NCBI GenBank assembly: GCA_022711765.1
Contig: JAKLEB010000002.1
Span: forward strand, 62,001 to 126,000
DNA: 64,000 nucleotides
From: Candidatus Krumholzibacteriota bacterium
GTDB taxonomy: Bacteria; Krumholzibacteriota; Krumholzibacteriia; LZORAL124-64-63
Direction of reading: 5' to 3'
Shown: piece by piece, positions 33,023-40,348 of the stretch
Layout: each line of letters begins with the position of its first letter
Numbering within the stretch: the first letter of the stretch is position 1
Translations under genes and position numbers: made by a program
The notes under the pieces: model-generated
The model's database searches: none
What the model was told of the DNA's origin: nothing
What the model saw: the letters and a program-made list of their open reading frames with translations, nothing else

Positions 33023-34924
33023 ATGATCCGTGCGATCCTGCTGCTCGCGACCGCGACCGCCGCGACCGCTGCCGCCCAGCTGCCGGCCTTCACGCCGGAT
33101 GCCGCCGCGCCGTGCGACCGCATCCCCGCCGAGTACCGCTGGGACCTCTCACCGCTCTTCCCGTCCGACGCGGCATGGGAAGCCGCGCGCCGGACCCTGC
33201 TGGACGACCTCCCGGCGCTGGGCGCCTACTCGGGCAAGCTCGCCGATCCCCACGAACTGCGCGCCTGCCTCGACCTCTACTTCCGGCTGCACGGCGACGC
33301 AAACGTCGTCACCCTGTATCCGAACCTGCGGCAGGCCACGGCGCAGTCCGACGACACGGCCGGCGCGATGATGCAGGCGAGCCTCGCCGCGATGGACGCG
33401 GTGATGCAGGAGGCGGCGTTCATCCGGCGCGAGGTGCTCGCGCTCTCGCCCGAGCAGCTCGACGACGCGTACGCGCGGGAGCCCGGGCTCGTCCCGTACC
33501 GCGCGTACCTCGACAACCTGCGCCGGCGGGCGTCGCGCGTGCTCTCGCCCGACGCGGAGCGCGCGCTCGCGCTGCTCGGCGACAACCTCTGGGCGGAGAT
33601 CGACCTCAACGAGATCCCGTCGGCCCTCGAGGACGCGTTCTCGGCGCTGTTGACCGATCTCCCGCTGCCCATGGTGAAGAACGAGTCCGGCGAGGACGCC
33701 CAGCTGACCCTCGCCAACCTCGGCCGCTTCCGCCAGTCGGCCGACCGCGACGTGCGCGAGGGCGCGATGACGGCGTTCCTCGCGACGCTGCGGCAGTACG
33801 AGCATGCGCTCGCCGCGACGCTCGCCGGCCAGTGCGAGCTGGACGTCGCCTTCGCGCGGGCCCGCGGTTACGACACGGCGCTGGACGCGTACCTGGACAA
33901 GGACGGTCTCACGCCGGCGGTGTACGACAACCTGGTCGCGACCGTGCACGCGAACCTGCCTTTGATGCACCGCTACGTCGAGCTGCGCAAGCGGGCCCTC
34001 GACCTGCCCGACGTGCACCTGTACGACCTCTACGTCCCCCTGGCGCAGGGCGTCGACCGGACGGTCCCCTTCGCCGACGCGCGCGCGACGATCCAGGCCG
34101 CGCTCGCGCCGCTGGGCTCCGAGTACGGTCAGGTCCTCGCCGAAGGCCTCGATCTCGCGAACGGCTGGCTCGACCTCTATCCATGCCGCGACAAGCGGAG
34201 CGGCGCCTTCTCCTCGAGCGTCTACGGCCGTCACCCCTACGTGCTGATGAACTACCAGGACACGCTCGATGACATGTCGACGCTCGCCCACGAGTTCGGT
34301 CACGCGCTGCACAGCCACCTGGCGATGCGGTCGCAACCGTACGCGAATTTCCACTACGTGGCGTTCCTCGCCGAGATCGCCTCGACCTGCAACGAGGCTC
34401 TGTTGAGCGACTACCTCGTCGCCCAGGCCGAGGATGACGCCGAGCGGGCGTACCTCCTGATGAATCGCCTCGAGGACATCCGTACGACCGTCTTCCGCCA
34501 GACCCTGTTCGCGGAGTTCGAGCGCGCCGTGCACGGATTCGTCGAGACCGGCACGCCGGTCACGGCCACCTTGCTCGAGGAAACCTATCGTGGCCTGATC
34601 GGCGCATACTACGGCCCCGGCTTCACGATCGACCCCGACGACGGCCTCGAGTGGGCCTATATCCCGCATTTCTACTACAAGTACTACGTCTATGCCTACG
34701 CGACCGGGCTATCCAGCGGCATCGCCATCGCGGACCGCGTGCGCGCGCTTGGCCAACCCGCCGTCGACGCCTACCTCGACATGCTGGCGAGCGGCTGCTC
34801 GGCGCCGCCGCTCGAGCTGCTGAAGGGCGCCGGCGTGGATCTCACGCGCCCCGACGCGATCGCCGCGGCGATGAAGACCTTCGAGCGCACGCTGGACGAG
34901 GTCGAACAGTTGATCGGACGCTGA
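33023..34924 (+). CDS. exported M3-family oligoendopeptidase F-like metallopeptidase
   Basis: A 633-residue peptidase of the M3B (PepF) type with the zinc motif HEFGH (H423, E424, H427) in STLAHEFGHALHSHLA and the third ligand expected in FLAEIASTCNE just after. N-terminal helices contain the family's YRWDLSPLFPSDAAWEA. The C-terminal part has PHFYYKYYVYAYATG, which shapes the substrate channel. Unlike most cytoplasmic PepF proteins it begins with a short signal peptide (AILLLATATAATAAA) and one early cysteine, so it is probably periplasmic and degrades imported or released oligopeptides. A CCGGGAG sequence lies before ATG 33023. Confidence 0.9.
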   Translation: MIRAILLLATATAATAAAQLPAFTPDAAAPCDRIPAEYRWDLSPLFPSDAAWEAARRTLLDDLPALGAYSGKLADPHELRACLDLYFRLHGDANVVTLYPNLRQATAQSDDTAGAMMQASLAAMDAVMQEAAFIRREVLALSPEQLDDAYAREPGLVPYRAYLDNLRRRASRVLSPDAERALALLGDNLWAEIDLNEIPSALEDAFSALLTDLPLPMVKNESGEDAQLTLANLGRFRQSADRDVREGAMTAFLATLRQYEHALAATLAGQCELDVAFARARGYDTALDAYLDKDGLTPAVYDNLVATVHANLPLMHRYVELRKRALDLPDVHLYDLYVPLAQGVDRTVPFADARATIQAALAPLGSEYGQVLAEGLDLANGWLDLYPCRDKRSGAFSSSVYGRHPYVLMNYQDTLDDMSTLAHEFGHALHSHLAMRSQPYANFHYVAFLAEIASTCNEALLSDYLVAQAEDDAERAYLLMNRLEDIRTTVFRQTLFAEFERAVHGFVETGTPVTATLLEETYRGLIGAYYGPGFTIDPDDGLEWAYIPHFYYKYYVYAYATGLSSGIAIADRVRALGQPAVDAYLDMLASGCSAPPLELLKGAGVDLTRPDAIAAAMKTFERTLDEVEQLIGR

Positions 34925-35029
34925 CCGGCCGGGGCGCAGGTGGAGATTTCCGGAACCCTCGTCCGGTACGGGTGTTCGAGGTCCTGTTCGTCCGGTTTCC
35001 TGGCCCGGTATCGACACCGGAGCAGCGAC

Positions 35030-35410
35030 GTGCGCCAAAGTCCCGCCCCAATTCGATCTCTGGTTCTCGGCCTCCTTGCGGTCTGGTTTGGCGTCTGGCC
35101 CGCGAGCGACGCCGTGACTGGCATCTCGCGCACCATCGTCGTCCGGACCACCGCCGCCGAGACCACGCCGTCGACCGATTGCACAAGATCCTGCGATGAA
35201 GCCGACGCAGCGAGCTGTCCGCGCGGTCAGAACGGTCAGACCGCACGATGCTGCCAGTGTTTCTGGCTGGGCGGAATCACGCTGCTCGGCGCCGCCCAGG
35301 TTTCCCTGGACCCCGACGTCGCGCAAGTGGGGACGCTGTGCCCCTGTAGCGAGGTCGGGCGGACTCACCACCTGCAACCGCCGGTGCCGCCGCCGTGGGC
35401 GCTCTCCTGA
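35030..35410 (+). CDS. small exported Cys-rich protein of unknown function
   Basis: A 126-residue protein started at GTG 35030, which has GGAG 8 nt upstream. A hydrophobic segment (SLVLGLLAVWFGVWPASDA) looks like a signal peptide. The mature part has cysteines in CTRSC, SCPRG, CCQC and CPC groups and ends in a proline-rich VGRTHHLQPPVPPPWALS. Short exported proteins with CX3C motifs, His pairs and such proline-rich ends are often found near metal-handling genes. With the Cys-repeat protein 63 bases downstream on the same strand, a shared metal-related role is my inference. I do not recognise a named family. A minus-strand reading frame over the same DNA is less plausible. Confidence 0.6.
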   Translation: MRQSPAPIRSLVLGLLAVWFGVWPASDAVTGISRTIVVRTTAAETTPSTDCTRSCDEADAASCPRGQNGQTARCCQCFWLGGITLLGAAQVSLDPDVAQVGTLCPCSEVGRTHHLQPPVPPPWALS

Positions 35411-35472
35411 TCGCCGTTTCTAACGCGTGATGCATCACGCACACGACCACCGACAGAATCAGGAGATCGATC

Positions 35473-35859
35473 ATGAGCAATCGCAAGTTCCTGGCTGCGC
35501 TGAGCGCGGCCTTCGTTCTCGTCGCGTTCACGACTGCCTTCGCGTTCGCGGACGACAAGCCGGCCCAGTCGGCAAAATCCGAAGCCTGCGCCAAGGCGTG
35601 CGCCGAGGCTTGCCAGGGCGAGGACGGCAAAGCATGCGCGGAGGCCTGCGCCAAGGCGTGTGCCGAGGCTTGCCAGGGCGAGGACGGCAAAGCACGCGCG
35701 GAGGCCTGCGCCAAGGCGTGTGCCGAGGCTTGCCAGGGCAAGGACGGCAAATCTTGCGCCGAGGCCTGCGCCAAGGCGTGCCAGCAGAAGGGTGCCAGCG
35801 CCCAGCAGTCGAAGGCCGGATCTTGCTGCGGCAAAGCGACGCCGCAGAAGACCTCCTAG
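35473..35859 (+). CDS. exported Cys-repeat protein (CX3CX3C tandem 20-mers)
   Basis: A 128-residue protein with a signal peptide (FLAALSAAFVLVAFTTAFAFA) and a mature part made of three full 20-residue repeats and a shortened fourth. Each repeat starts EACAKACAEACQG and continues EDGKACA or similar. Within each, three cysteines are spaced by four residues (CAKACAEAC), so in a helix they would line one face. The end carries SCCGK. In all there are 15 cysteines, few aromatics and many Lys/Glu. This pattern suggests a periplasmic metal-binding helix bundle or sponge, for example for Cu(I); the idea rests on the spacing alone. AGGAG stands 7 nt before the ATG. A strong terminator follows at 35886. 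Confidence 0.75.
   Translation: MSNRKFLAALSAAFVLVAFTTAFAFADDKPAQSAKSEACAKACAEACQGEDGKACAEACAKACAEACQGEDGKARAEACAKACAEACQGKDGKSCAEACAKACQQKGASAQQSKAGSCCGKATPQKTS
35581..35781 (+). repeat. 60-bp in-frame tandem repeat (3.3 copies)
   Basis: Units begin at 35581, 35641, 35701 and 35761 (partial) with GAGGCCTGCGCCAAGGCGTG (first copy GAAGCC). Copies 1 and 2 differ at only three positions, one of which changes a Cys codon to Arg. The units encode the Cys repeats of the protein at 35473-35859. Confidence 0.95.
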
Positions 35860-35885
35860 CGCAGCACGCTAGCCAGGACGAGGCA

Positions 35886-35914
35886 GGGCGCCCGCGGCAG
35901 GTCCGCGGGCGCCC
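35886..35914. terminator. bidirectional terminator after the Cys-repeat gene
   Basis: GGGCGCCCGCGG-CAGGT-CCGCGGGCGCCC is a perfect 12-bp stem with a 5-nt loop, followed by GTTCGTT. It lies between the convergent stops at 35859 and 35954. Confidence 0.75.
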
Positions 35915-35953
35915 GTTCGTTGCCGGCGCGGACGGGCGTTCGCGCGGCCGACC

Positions 35954-37348
35954 TCAGCGAAGGATAAATGTCCCGCCATCCGTTGGCGCGAGGATCTCTC
36001 CCTGCCGAACGACCTCCGTCCCCCGCAACCACACCCGCTCGGCGCGACCCCGCACGGCCAGGCCCTCGTAGACGCTGTGGTCGCAGACCTCGTGATCCTC
36101 GGCGGCGTGGATCACGCGCGTGACCGCCGGGTCCCACAGCACGAGGTCCGCGTCTGCGCCGGGCGCGAGGCTGCCCTTGCGCGGGTAGAGTCCGAAGATC
36201 CGCGCCGGCTGCGCCGAGACGAGCCGGACCCAGGCGGACGGCGTGAGCGCGCCCGGCACGACGCCCAGCGTGTAGAGCAGCGCCAGCCGGTGCTCGACGC
36301 CGCTCGCCCCGCCCGGGATCCGCGTGAAGTCGCCCCGGCCGCGATCCTTCTGCCGCCGGTCGAAGGCGCAGTGGTCGGTCGCCACGACGTCGAGGTCGCC
36401 GCGCCACACGGCGGTGCGCAGGGCATCGCGTTCGGCCGGCGCGCGCAAGGGCGGACTCATCACGAACGCCGCCGCCTCGGCGAACGGCCGCCGGTAGGCG
36501 TTCTCGTCCAGCACTAGGTACTGGGGACAGGTTTCCGCGAGCACCGTCTGCCCGCGCGCGCGGGCGGCGCGGATCGCGACGACGGCGCCACCGGTCGACA
36601 CGTGCACGACGTACGGCCGGCAGCCGGCGCGCGCGGCGAGGTCCAGCGCGCGGACCACGGCGTCGACCTCGCACCGCGGCGGCCGCGAACGGAGATGCGC
36701 CGCAGGACCGGTCTCGCCGGCCGTGACCAGCGCGCGCTGCCGCTGGGACACGCTCGCGCCGTCCTCGCAGTGCACGAGGACGGTGAGGTCGAGCGCCGCC
36801 GCGGCCTGCATGGCGGCGAAGAGGTCCGCGTCCGCGAGTCCGATCGTCTCGAGGTACGCGAGGTAGAGCTTGAGCGAGCGAAGGCCGTAGCGCTCGACGC
36901 ACGCCCCCAGTTCGGCGGCGGTCGTGGATCGCCAGGCGGTCGCGCTCGCGTGCAGCGCGTAGTCGCAGCTCGACCGCGCGGCCTCGGCGAGCCGCGCCTC
37001 GGTCGCCTCGACGAGCGACTGGTCCCGCGCCGGCGTGACGAAATCGATGATCGTGGTGGTCCCGCCCGCGAGGGCAGCGCGGGAACCGGTCGCGAAGTCG
37101 TCGACGGTGACGGTGTCGCCCACCGGCAGCGCGAAGTGCACGTGAGGGTCGACCCCGCCCGGCACGAGCCAGCGGCCGCGGCCGTCGACCACCTCGCAGC
37201 CGTGGCGCGCGGCGAGGTCGGCGAGGTCGGCATCCGGCACGTCGGCCGGCAGGATCGCGGCGATGCGTTCGCCCTCGGTGCGCAGGCTGCCGGGACGCTC
37301 GCCGTCGCCGTCGATCAGGGTCGCCCCGGTGATCAGGTAGCCACCCAA
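35954..37348 (-). CDS. hyuA: dihydropyrimidinase / D-hydantoinase
   Basis: A 464-residue cyclic amidohydrolase that opens hydantoin- or pyrimidine-type rings using two zinc ions. Ligands are visible in order: HVHF (about residue 62), the carboxylated Lys K160 in LRSLKLYLAY, His in VLVHCEDGA and YVVHVSTGG, and Asp in VVATDHCAF. The end (GLYPRKGSLAPGADADLVLWDP) is the usual small beta-domain. TTG 37348 is the probable start: AAAGGA lies 4 nt upstream and the protein then begins LGGYLITGATLIDG at the expected point. It is the last gene of the operon ssnA - PLP enzyme - hyuA. In the purine-degradation gene set the hydantoinase opens a ring intermediate. Confidence 0.9.
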   Translation of the reverse strand: MGGYLITGATLIDGDGERPGSLRTEGERIAAILPADVPDADLADLAARHGCEVVDGRGRWLVPGGVDPHVHFALPVGDTVTVDDFATGSRAALAGGTTTIIDFVTPARDQSLVEATEARLAEAARSSCDYALHASATAWRSTTAAELGACVERYGLRSLKLYLAYLETIGLADADLFAAMQAAAALDLTVLVHCEDGASVSQRQRALVTAGETGPAAHLRSRPPRCEVDAVVRALDLAARAGCRPYVVHVSTGGAVVAIRAARARGQTVLAETCPQYLVLDENAYRRPFAEAAAFVMSPPLRAPAERDALRTAVWRGDLDVVATDHCAFDRRQKDRGRGDFTRIPGGASGVEHRLALLYTLGVVPGALTPSAWVRLVSAQPARIFGLYPRKGSLAPGADADLVLWDPAVTRVIHAAEDHEVCDHSVYEGLAVRGRAERVWLRGTEVVRQGEILAPTDGGTFILR

Positions 37349-37362
37349 GCGGTCCTTTCGGC

Positions 37363-38832
37363 TCAGAGGCCGGCGAGCAGGCCGGTCTCGGCATTGAACT
37401 CGGCGATCATCTCGTCCCAGCGCGCGGGCTGGGCGAAGAGGCGCGACCAGAGTGCGCGGTCGTACCACAGGGACTCGAGGTCGCGCACGTCCATCGCCTG
37501 CTGCTCCACCCACGTGTAGTACTTCAGGTTGTGGAGCGCGCGGCGATCGGGGTGCGTCAGCTCCTTGAAGTGGTCGGTGCGCTGGCCGAGAAGGCTGCGC
37601 TCGAGGTCGCGCGCCGCCTGGACCGCGGTGTAGGGACCGCGCTCGGCGGCGAGCTCGGCGAGGCGCGAGCGGTAGAGGTCGACCGAGTCGGTCGCGACGG
37701 TGGCGACGACGTCGTCGCCCGCGAGCTCGAACCAGCGCGCGGTCTTGATCGCGGCGAGCAGGTTGGCGAGCGAGGAGATCCCCAAGAGCGGCAGCTGCGC
37801 GATCGTCTCGGCCGGCACGCCCTCGCCCGCGAGCGCCTCGCGGCCGGCGGGCTCGTTGAAGAGGCGCAACAGGCGCAGGCAGTCCTCGTCATCGATCGCG
37901 GCGACGGCGTCGGTGTTGCGCACGTTGTGGATCCAGGGTACGTGCTTGTCGCCGATCCCCTCGATGCGGTGGCCGCCGAATCCGTTCCTGAGCAACGTCG
38001 GGCACTGCAGCGCTTCCGTGGCCACGACCTTGACCGCGGGCGCGATGGTGCGGAGGTAGTCGCCGGCGGCGATGGTGCCGGCCGAACCGGTGGCCGACAC
38101 GAAGCCCGCGAGCCTGGCGCCCGTGCGTTCCACGGCCTGCTCGATCGCCGATCCGGTGCAGTGATAATGCCAGACCGCGTTGCCGAACTCGGCGAACTGA
38201 TTGAAGATCACGACGTCGGCGCGGGTGCGGCGCAGCTCCCAGCACTTGTCGTAGATCTCCTTGACGTTCGACTCGCATCCGCTGGTGGCGATCACCTCGG
38301 CGCCGATCTCGCGCAGCCACTCGAAGCGTTCGCGGCTCATCTCCTCGGGCAGGATCGCCACGGCGGTGCAACCCATCAGGTAGGAGTCGAAGGCGCCGCC
38401 GCGGCAGTAGTTGCCGGTCGACGGCCAGACGGCCTTCTGGCGGGTGGGGTCGAAGCCGCCCGAGACGACCGTCGGCGCGAGGCAGCCGTACGCGGCGCCC
38501 ACCTTGTGCGCACCGGTCGGGAACCACTTGCCGACGAGCGCCACGATCCGCGCCGGAACGCCGGTGAGCGACGGCGGCAGCTCGATCGCGTTGACTCCGC
38601 CATACAGGCCGCCGTGCTCCTTCGGCTCGTTCTGCCAGGTGATGCGGAAGAGATTCAACGGGTCGAGGTCCCACAGGCCGATCCCGCGCAGCCGATTGCG
38701 GACCTTGCCGGGCACGAGCGAGGGATCGCGCAGCTCGGCGAAGGTGGGCAATATGATGCCGCGCTCGCGGCAGCGCTGGATCGCGCGGGCGCGCACGGCG
38801 GGGTCCTGCACGCGGTCGATGATCGGGATCAT
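37363..38832 (-). CDS. PLP-dependent fold-type II enzyme of unassigned reaction
   Basis: A 489-residue protein of the tryptophan-synthase-beta/threonine-synthase fold. The Schiff-base lysine is K110 in PTGAHKVGAAYGC. AVWPSTGNYCRGGAF supplies the Asn-containing phosphate/carboxylate loop, and VSATGSAGTIAAGDYL the Gly-rich phosphate cup. Long N-terminal (about 1-90) and C-terminal (about 380-489) extensions set it apart from cysteine synthases and from the diaminopropionate ammonia-lyase encoded at 58170. It sits between ssnA (16-base gap) and hyuA (14-base gap), so it should act in the same pathway, perhaps as a lyase on an amino acid intermediate. The reaction is not known to me. AGAGG stands before ATG 38832. 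Confidence 0.82.
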   Translation of the reverse strand: MIPIIDRVQDPAVRARAIQRCRERGIILPTFAELRDPSLVPGKVRNRLRGIGLWDLDPLNLFRITWQNEPKEHGGLYGGVNAIELPPSLTGVPARIVALVGKWFPTGAHKVGAAYGCLAPTVVSGGFDPTRQKAVWPSTGNYCRGGAFDSYLMGCTAVAILPEEMSRERFEWLREIGAEVIATSGCESNVKEIYDKCWELRRTRADVVIFNQFAEFGNAVWHYHCTGSAIEQAVERTGARLAGFVSATGSAGTIAAGDYLRTIAPAVKVVATEALQCPTLLRNGFGGHRIEGIGDKHVPWIHNVRNTDAVAAIDDEDCLRLLRLFNEPAGREALAGEGVPAETIAQLPLLGISSLANLLAAIKTARWFELAGDDVVATVATDSVDLYRSRLAELAAERGPYTAVQAARDLERSLLGQRTDHFKELTHPDRRALHNLKYYTWVEQQAMDVRDLESLWYDRALWSRLFAQPARWDEMIAEFNAETGLLAGL

Positions 38833-38848
38833 GGGCGCCTCTTTCCGG

Positions 38849-40123
38849 CTAGGGCCGCGACAGGGCGTCCCACAGGCGGCGGGCCTGCTCGCGGCAGTAT
38901 TCCAGGGTCTTCGCCTCGCCGACGGTCAGGATCTCGCCCTCGTCCAGAACGACGCGGCCGCCGGCGATCACCGTGCGCACGTGCCGGGCGTCGAGCCCGA
39001 ACCAGGCGTGCCCGGCGAGATTCTCGGCAAAGATGGGGGTCGGCGAGCGGTAGTCCAAGAGGACCACGTCATTGCGGCGCGCGGCGGTCGGATGATGGGC
39101 CTCGAGATAGCGCTGTCCGTTCCAGAGCGTCCGCCAGGCCTGCGCGGGGGAGAGGCCGCCGCCCGCCTGTCCGGCGAGGAATGCGGCCCGCGCGCTGCGC
39201 AGCACGTCCGAGTGCAGGCCGTCGGTGCCGATCACGACGCGGTCGGGGTCGAGCCCCTGCCACCGGAACGCGCCGACCCCGTTGTTCTGGTTGCTCTCGG
39301 GGTTGTGCGCGACCCAGGCCCGGGAACGCCGCACCAGCCCGCGCTCGTGTTCGCTCAGGTGCAGGCAGTGCACGAGCAGACTGCCCTCGAGGTCGAGCAC
39401 GCCTGCGTCGGCGAACCGTTCGATCACGCGCCGGCCGTGCTGCGCCAGGCAGCGCTCCTGGTCGAGGTCGCTTTCGGCGACGTGCGCGTGGATTCCCACG
39501 CCGCGTCTGCGCGCCAGCTCGACGGCGTCCCGGAGCAACCCGTCGCCCACCGTGAAGGACGCGTGCAGGCCGACCATTCCCGGCCGCCCCGAGGCGAGGT
39601 AGGCGTCCGTCGCGGCGAGCCCCGCGGCTGCCGCGGCGGGACCGTCGCGGTCGCTCAGCTCGTAGCAGAGCACGTGCGCAAGGCCGACCTCGTCGAGGGC
39701 GGCGGCGATGGTCGCGAGCGAGGAGGCGGCGGCGTTCGGCGAGGCGTGGTGGTCGATCACGCGCGTCACGCCGCAGCGCAGACACTCGATCGCCCCGGCG
39801 AGCGCCGAGGCCCGCACCAGCTCCGCGTCGAGCGCGCGGTCGAGTCGCCACCACACCAGCTCGAGGATCTCCGCGAAATCCCGCGGCGAGCGCGGGGGCG
39901 CCGGCATGCCGCGGGCGAGCGACGAGTAGAGGTGGTGGTGGCCGCAGGTCAGGCCCTCGAGCGCCAGCAGGCCGTGGCAGTCGCGCACGGTGTCGCCGGG
40001 GGCGGGAGGCTCGGCGGCGAGGCGCAGGCGTCCGCGGGGTCCCGGCTCCACGACGAGGTCGCCGTGCCGGAGCGTGCCGGCGTCCGTGTCCCAGTAGGCG
40101 AGGCCGCGAAGGTAGAGGCTCAT
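38849..40123 (-). CDS. ssnA: SsnA-like aminohydrolase (amidohydrolase superfamily)
   Basis: A 424-residue metal-dependent deaminase/chlorohydrolase-type enzyme. The zinc-binding HxH lies in LTCGHHHLYSSLARGM (about residue 60), followed by VIDHHASPN, GLHASFTVGD, IHAHVAESDLDQ and the Asp in VIGTDGLHSDVL (about residue 290). That order is that of guanine deaminase and its relative SsnA. The PLARGM-type segment and C-terminal WNGQRYLEAHHPTAARRNDVVLLDY match SsnA. It is the first gene of the ssnA - PLP enzyme - hyuA operon. SsnA belongs to the gene set for anaerobic purine breakdown. ATG 40123 has CGAGGG upstream. Longer in-frame extensions beyond 40123 are shadow coding over the divergent subtilase gene. 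Confidence 0.87.
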   Translation of the reverse strand: MSLYLRGLAYWDTDAGTLRHGDLVVEPGPRGRLRLAAEPPAPGDTVRDCHGLLALEGLTCGHHHLYSSLARGMPAPPRSPRDFAEILELVWWRLDRALDAELVRASALAGAIECLRCGVTRVIDHHASPNAAASSLATIAAALDEVGLAHVLCYELSDRDGPAAAAAGLAATDAYLASGRPGMVGLHASFTVGDGLLRDAVELARRRGVGIHAHVAESDLDQERCLAQHGRRVIERFADAGVLDLEGSLLVHCLHLSEHERGLVRRSRAWVAHNPESNQNNGVGAFRWQGLDPDRVVIGTDGLHSDVLRSARAAFLAGQAGGGLSPAQAWRTLWNGQRYLEAHHPTAARRNDVVLLDYRSPTPIFAENLAGHAWFGLDARHVRTVIAGGRVVLDEGEILTVGEAKTLEYCREQARRLWDALSRP

Positions 40124-40277
40124 GGCACCCTCGGTGGCGGTTCGGCGGCAGCAGCCAGGAGCGGGCCCGGAGCCGCCGGCCACGGCGCCGCCGCCGTCTC
40201 GCGGATTGTCCCCGACGGGCGGCAGCGCGTCAACCGGGGCGGCGCCGCGCGCTCCGGCGACGGCCCCGGACACGCGC

Positions 40278-40306
40278 GCGACTTCGCCCGCGATTTCCCG
40301 TATACT
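40278..40306 (+). promoter_or_regulatory. promoter candidate for the subtilase gene
   Basis: GCGACT (40278-40283), a 17-nt spacer and TATACT (40301-40306) lie 42 bases before ATG 40349. The -10 is very good, the -35 poor. It lies in the 225-base gap divergent from ssnA; nothing else is recognisable there. Confidence 0.35.
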
Positions 40307-40348
40307 GTCCCGGCGATTCCCCGCGCCACCACCACCCGGAGGTTGCCC

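Noticed and set aside
34709..35377. A 222-codon minus-strand frame across the small Cys-rich gene
   Set aside because: It overlaps the end of the M3 peptidase gene and has no recognisable domain. The plus-strand gene at 35030 has a signal peptide, ribosome site and a Cys-rich neighbour.
35581..35781. A CRISPR-like array
   Set aside because: The 60-bp units are directly adjacent without spacers and are in-frame coding repeats.
37363..38832. Cysteine synthase or a second diaminopropionate ammonia-lyase
   Set aside because: It has the fold but long extra N- and C-terminal parts and different loops. It is not alignable by eye with the ygeX product beyond the PLP motifs.
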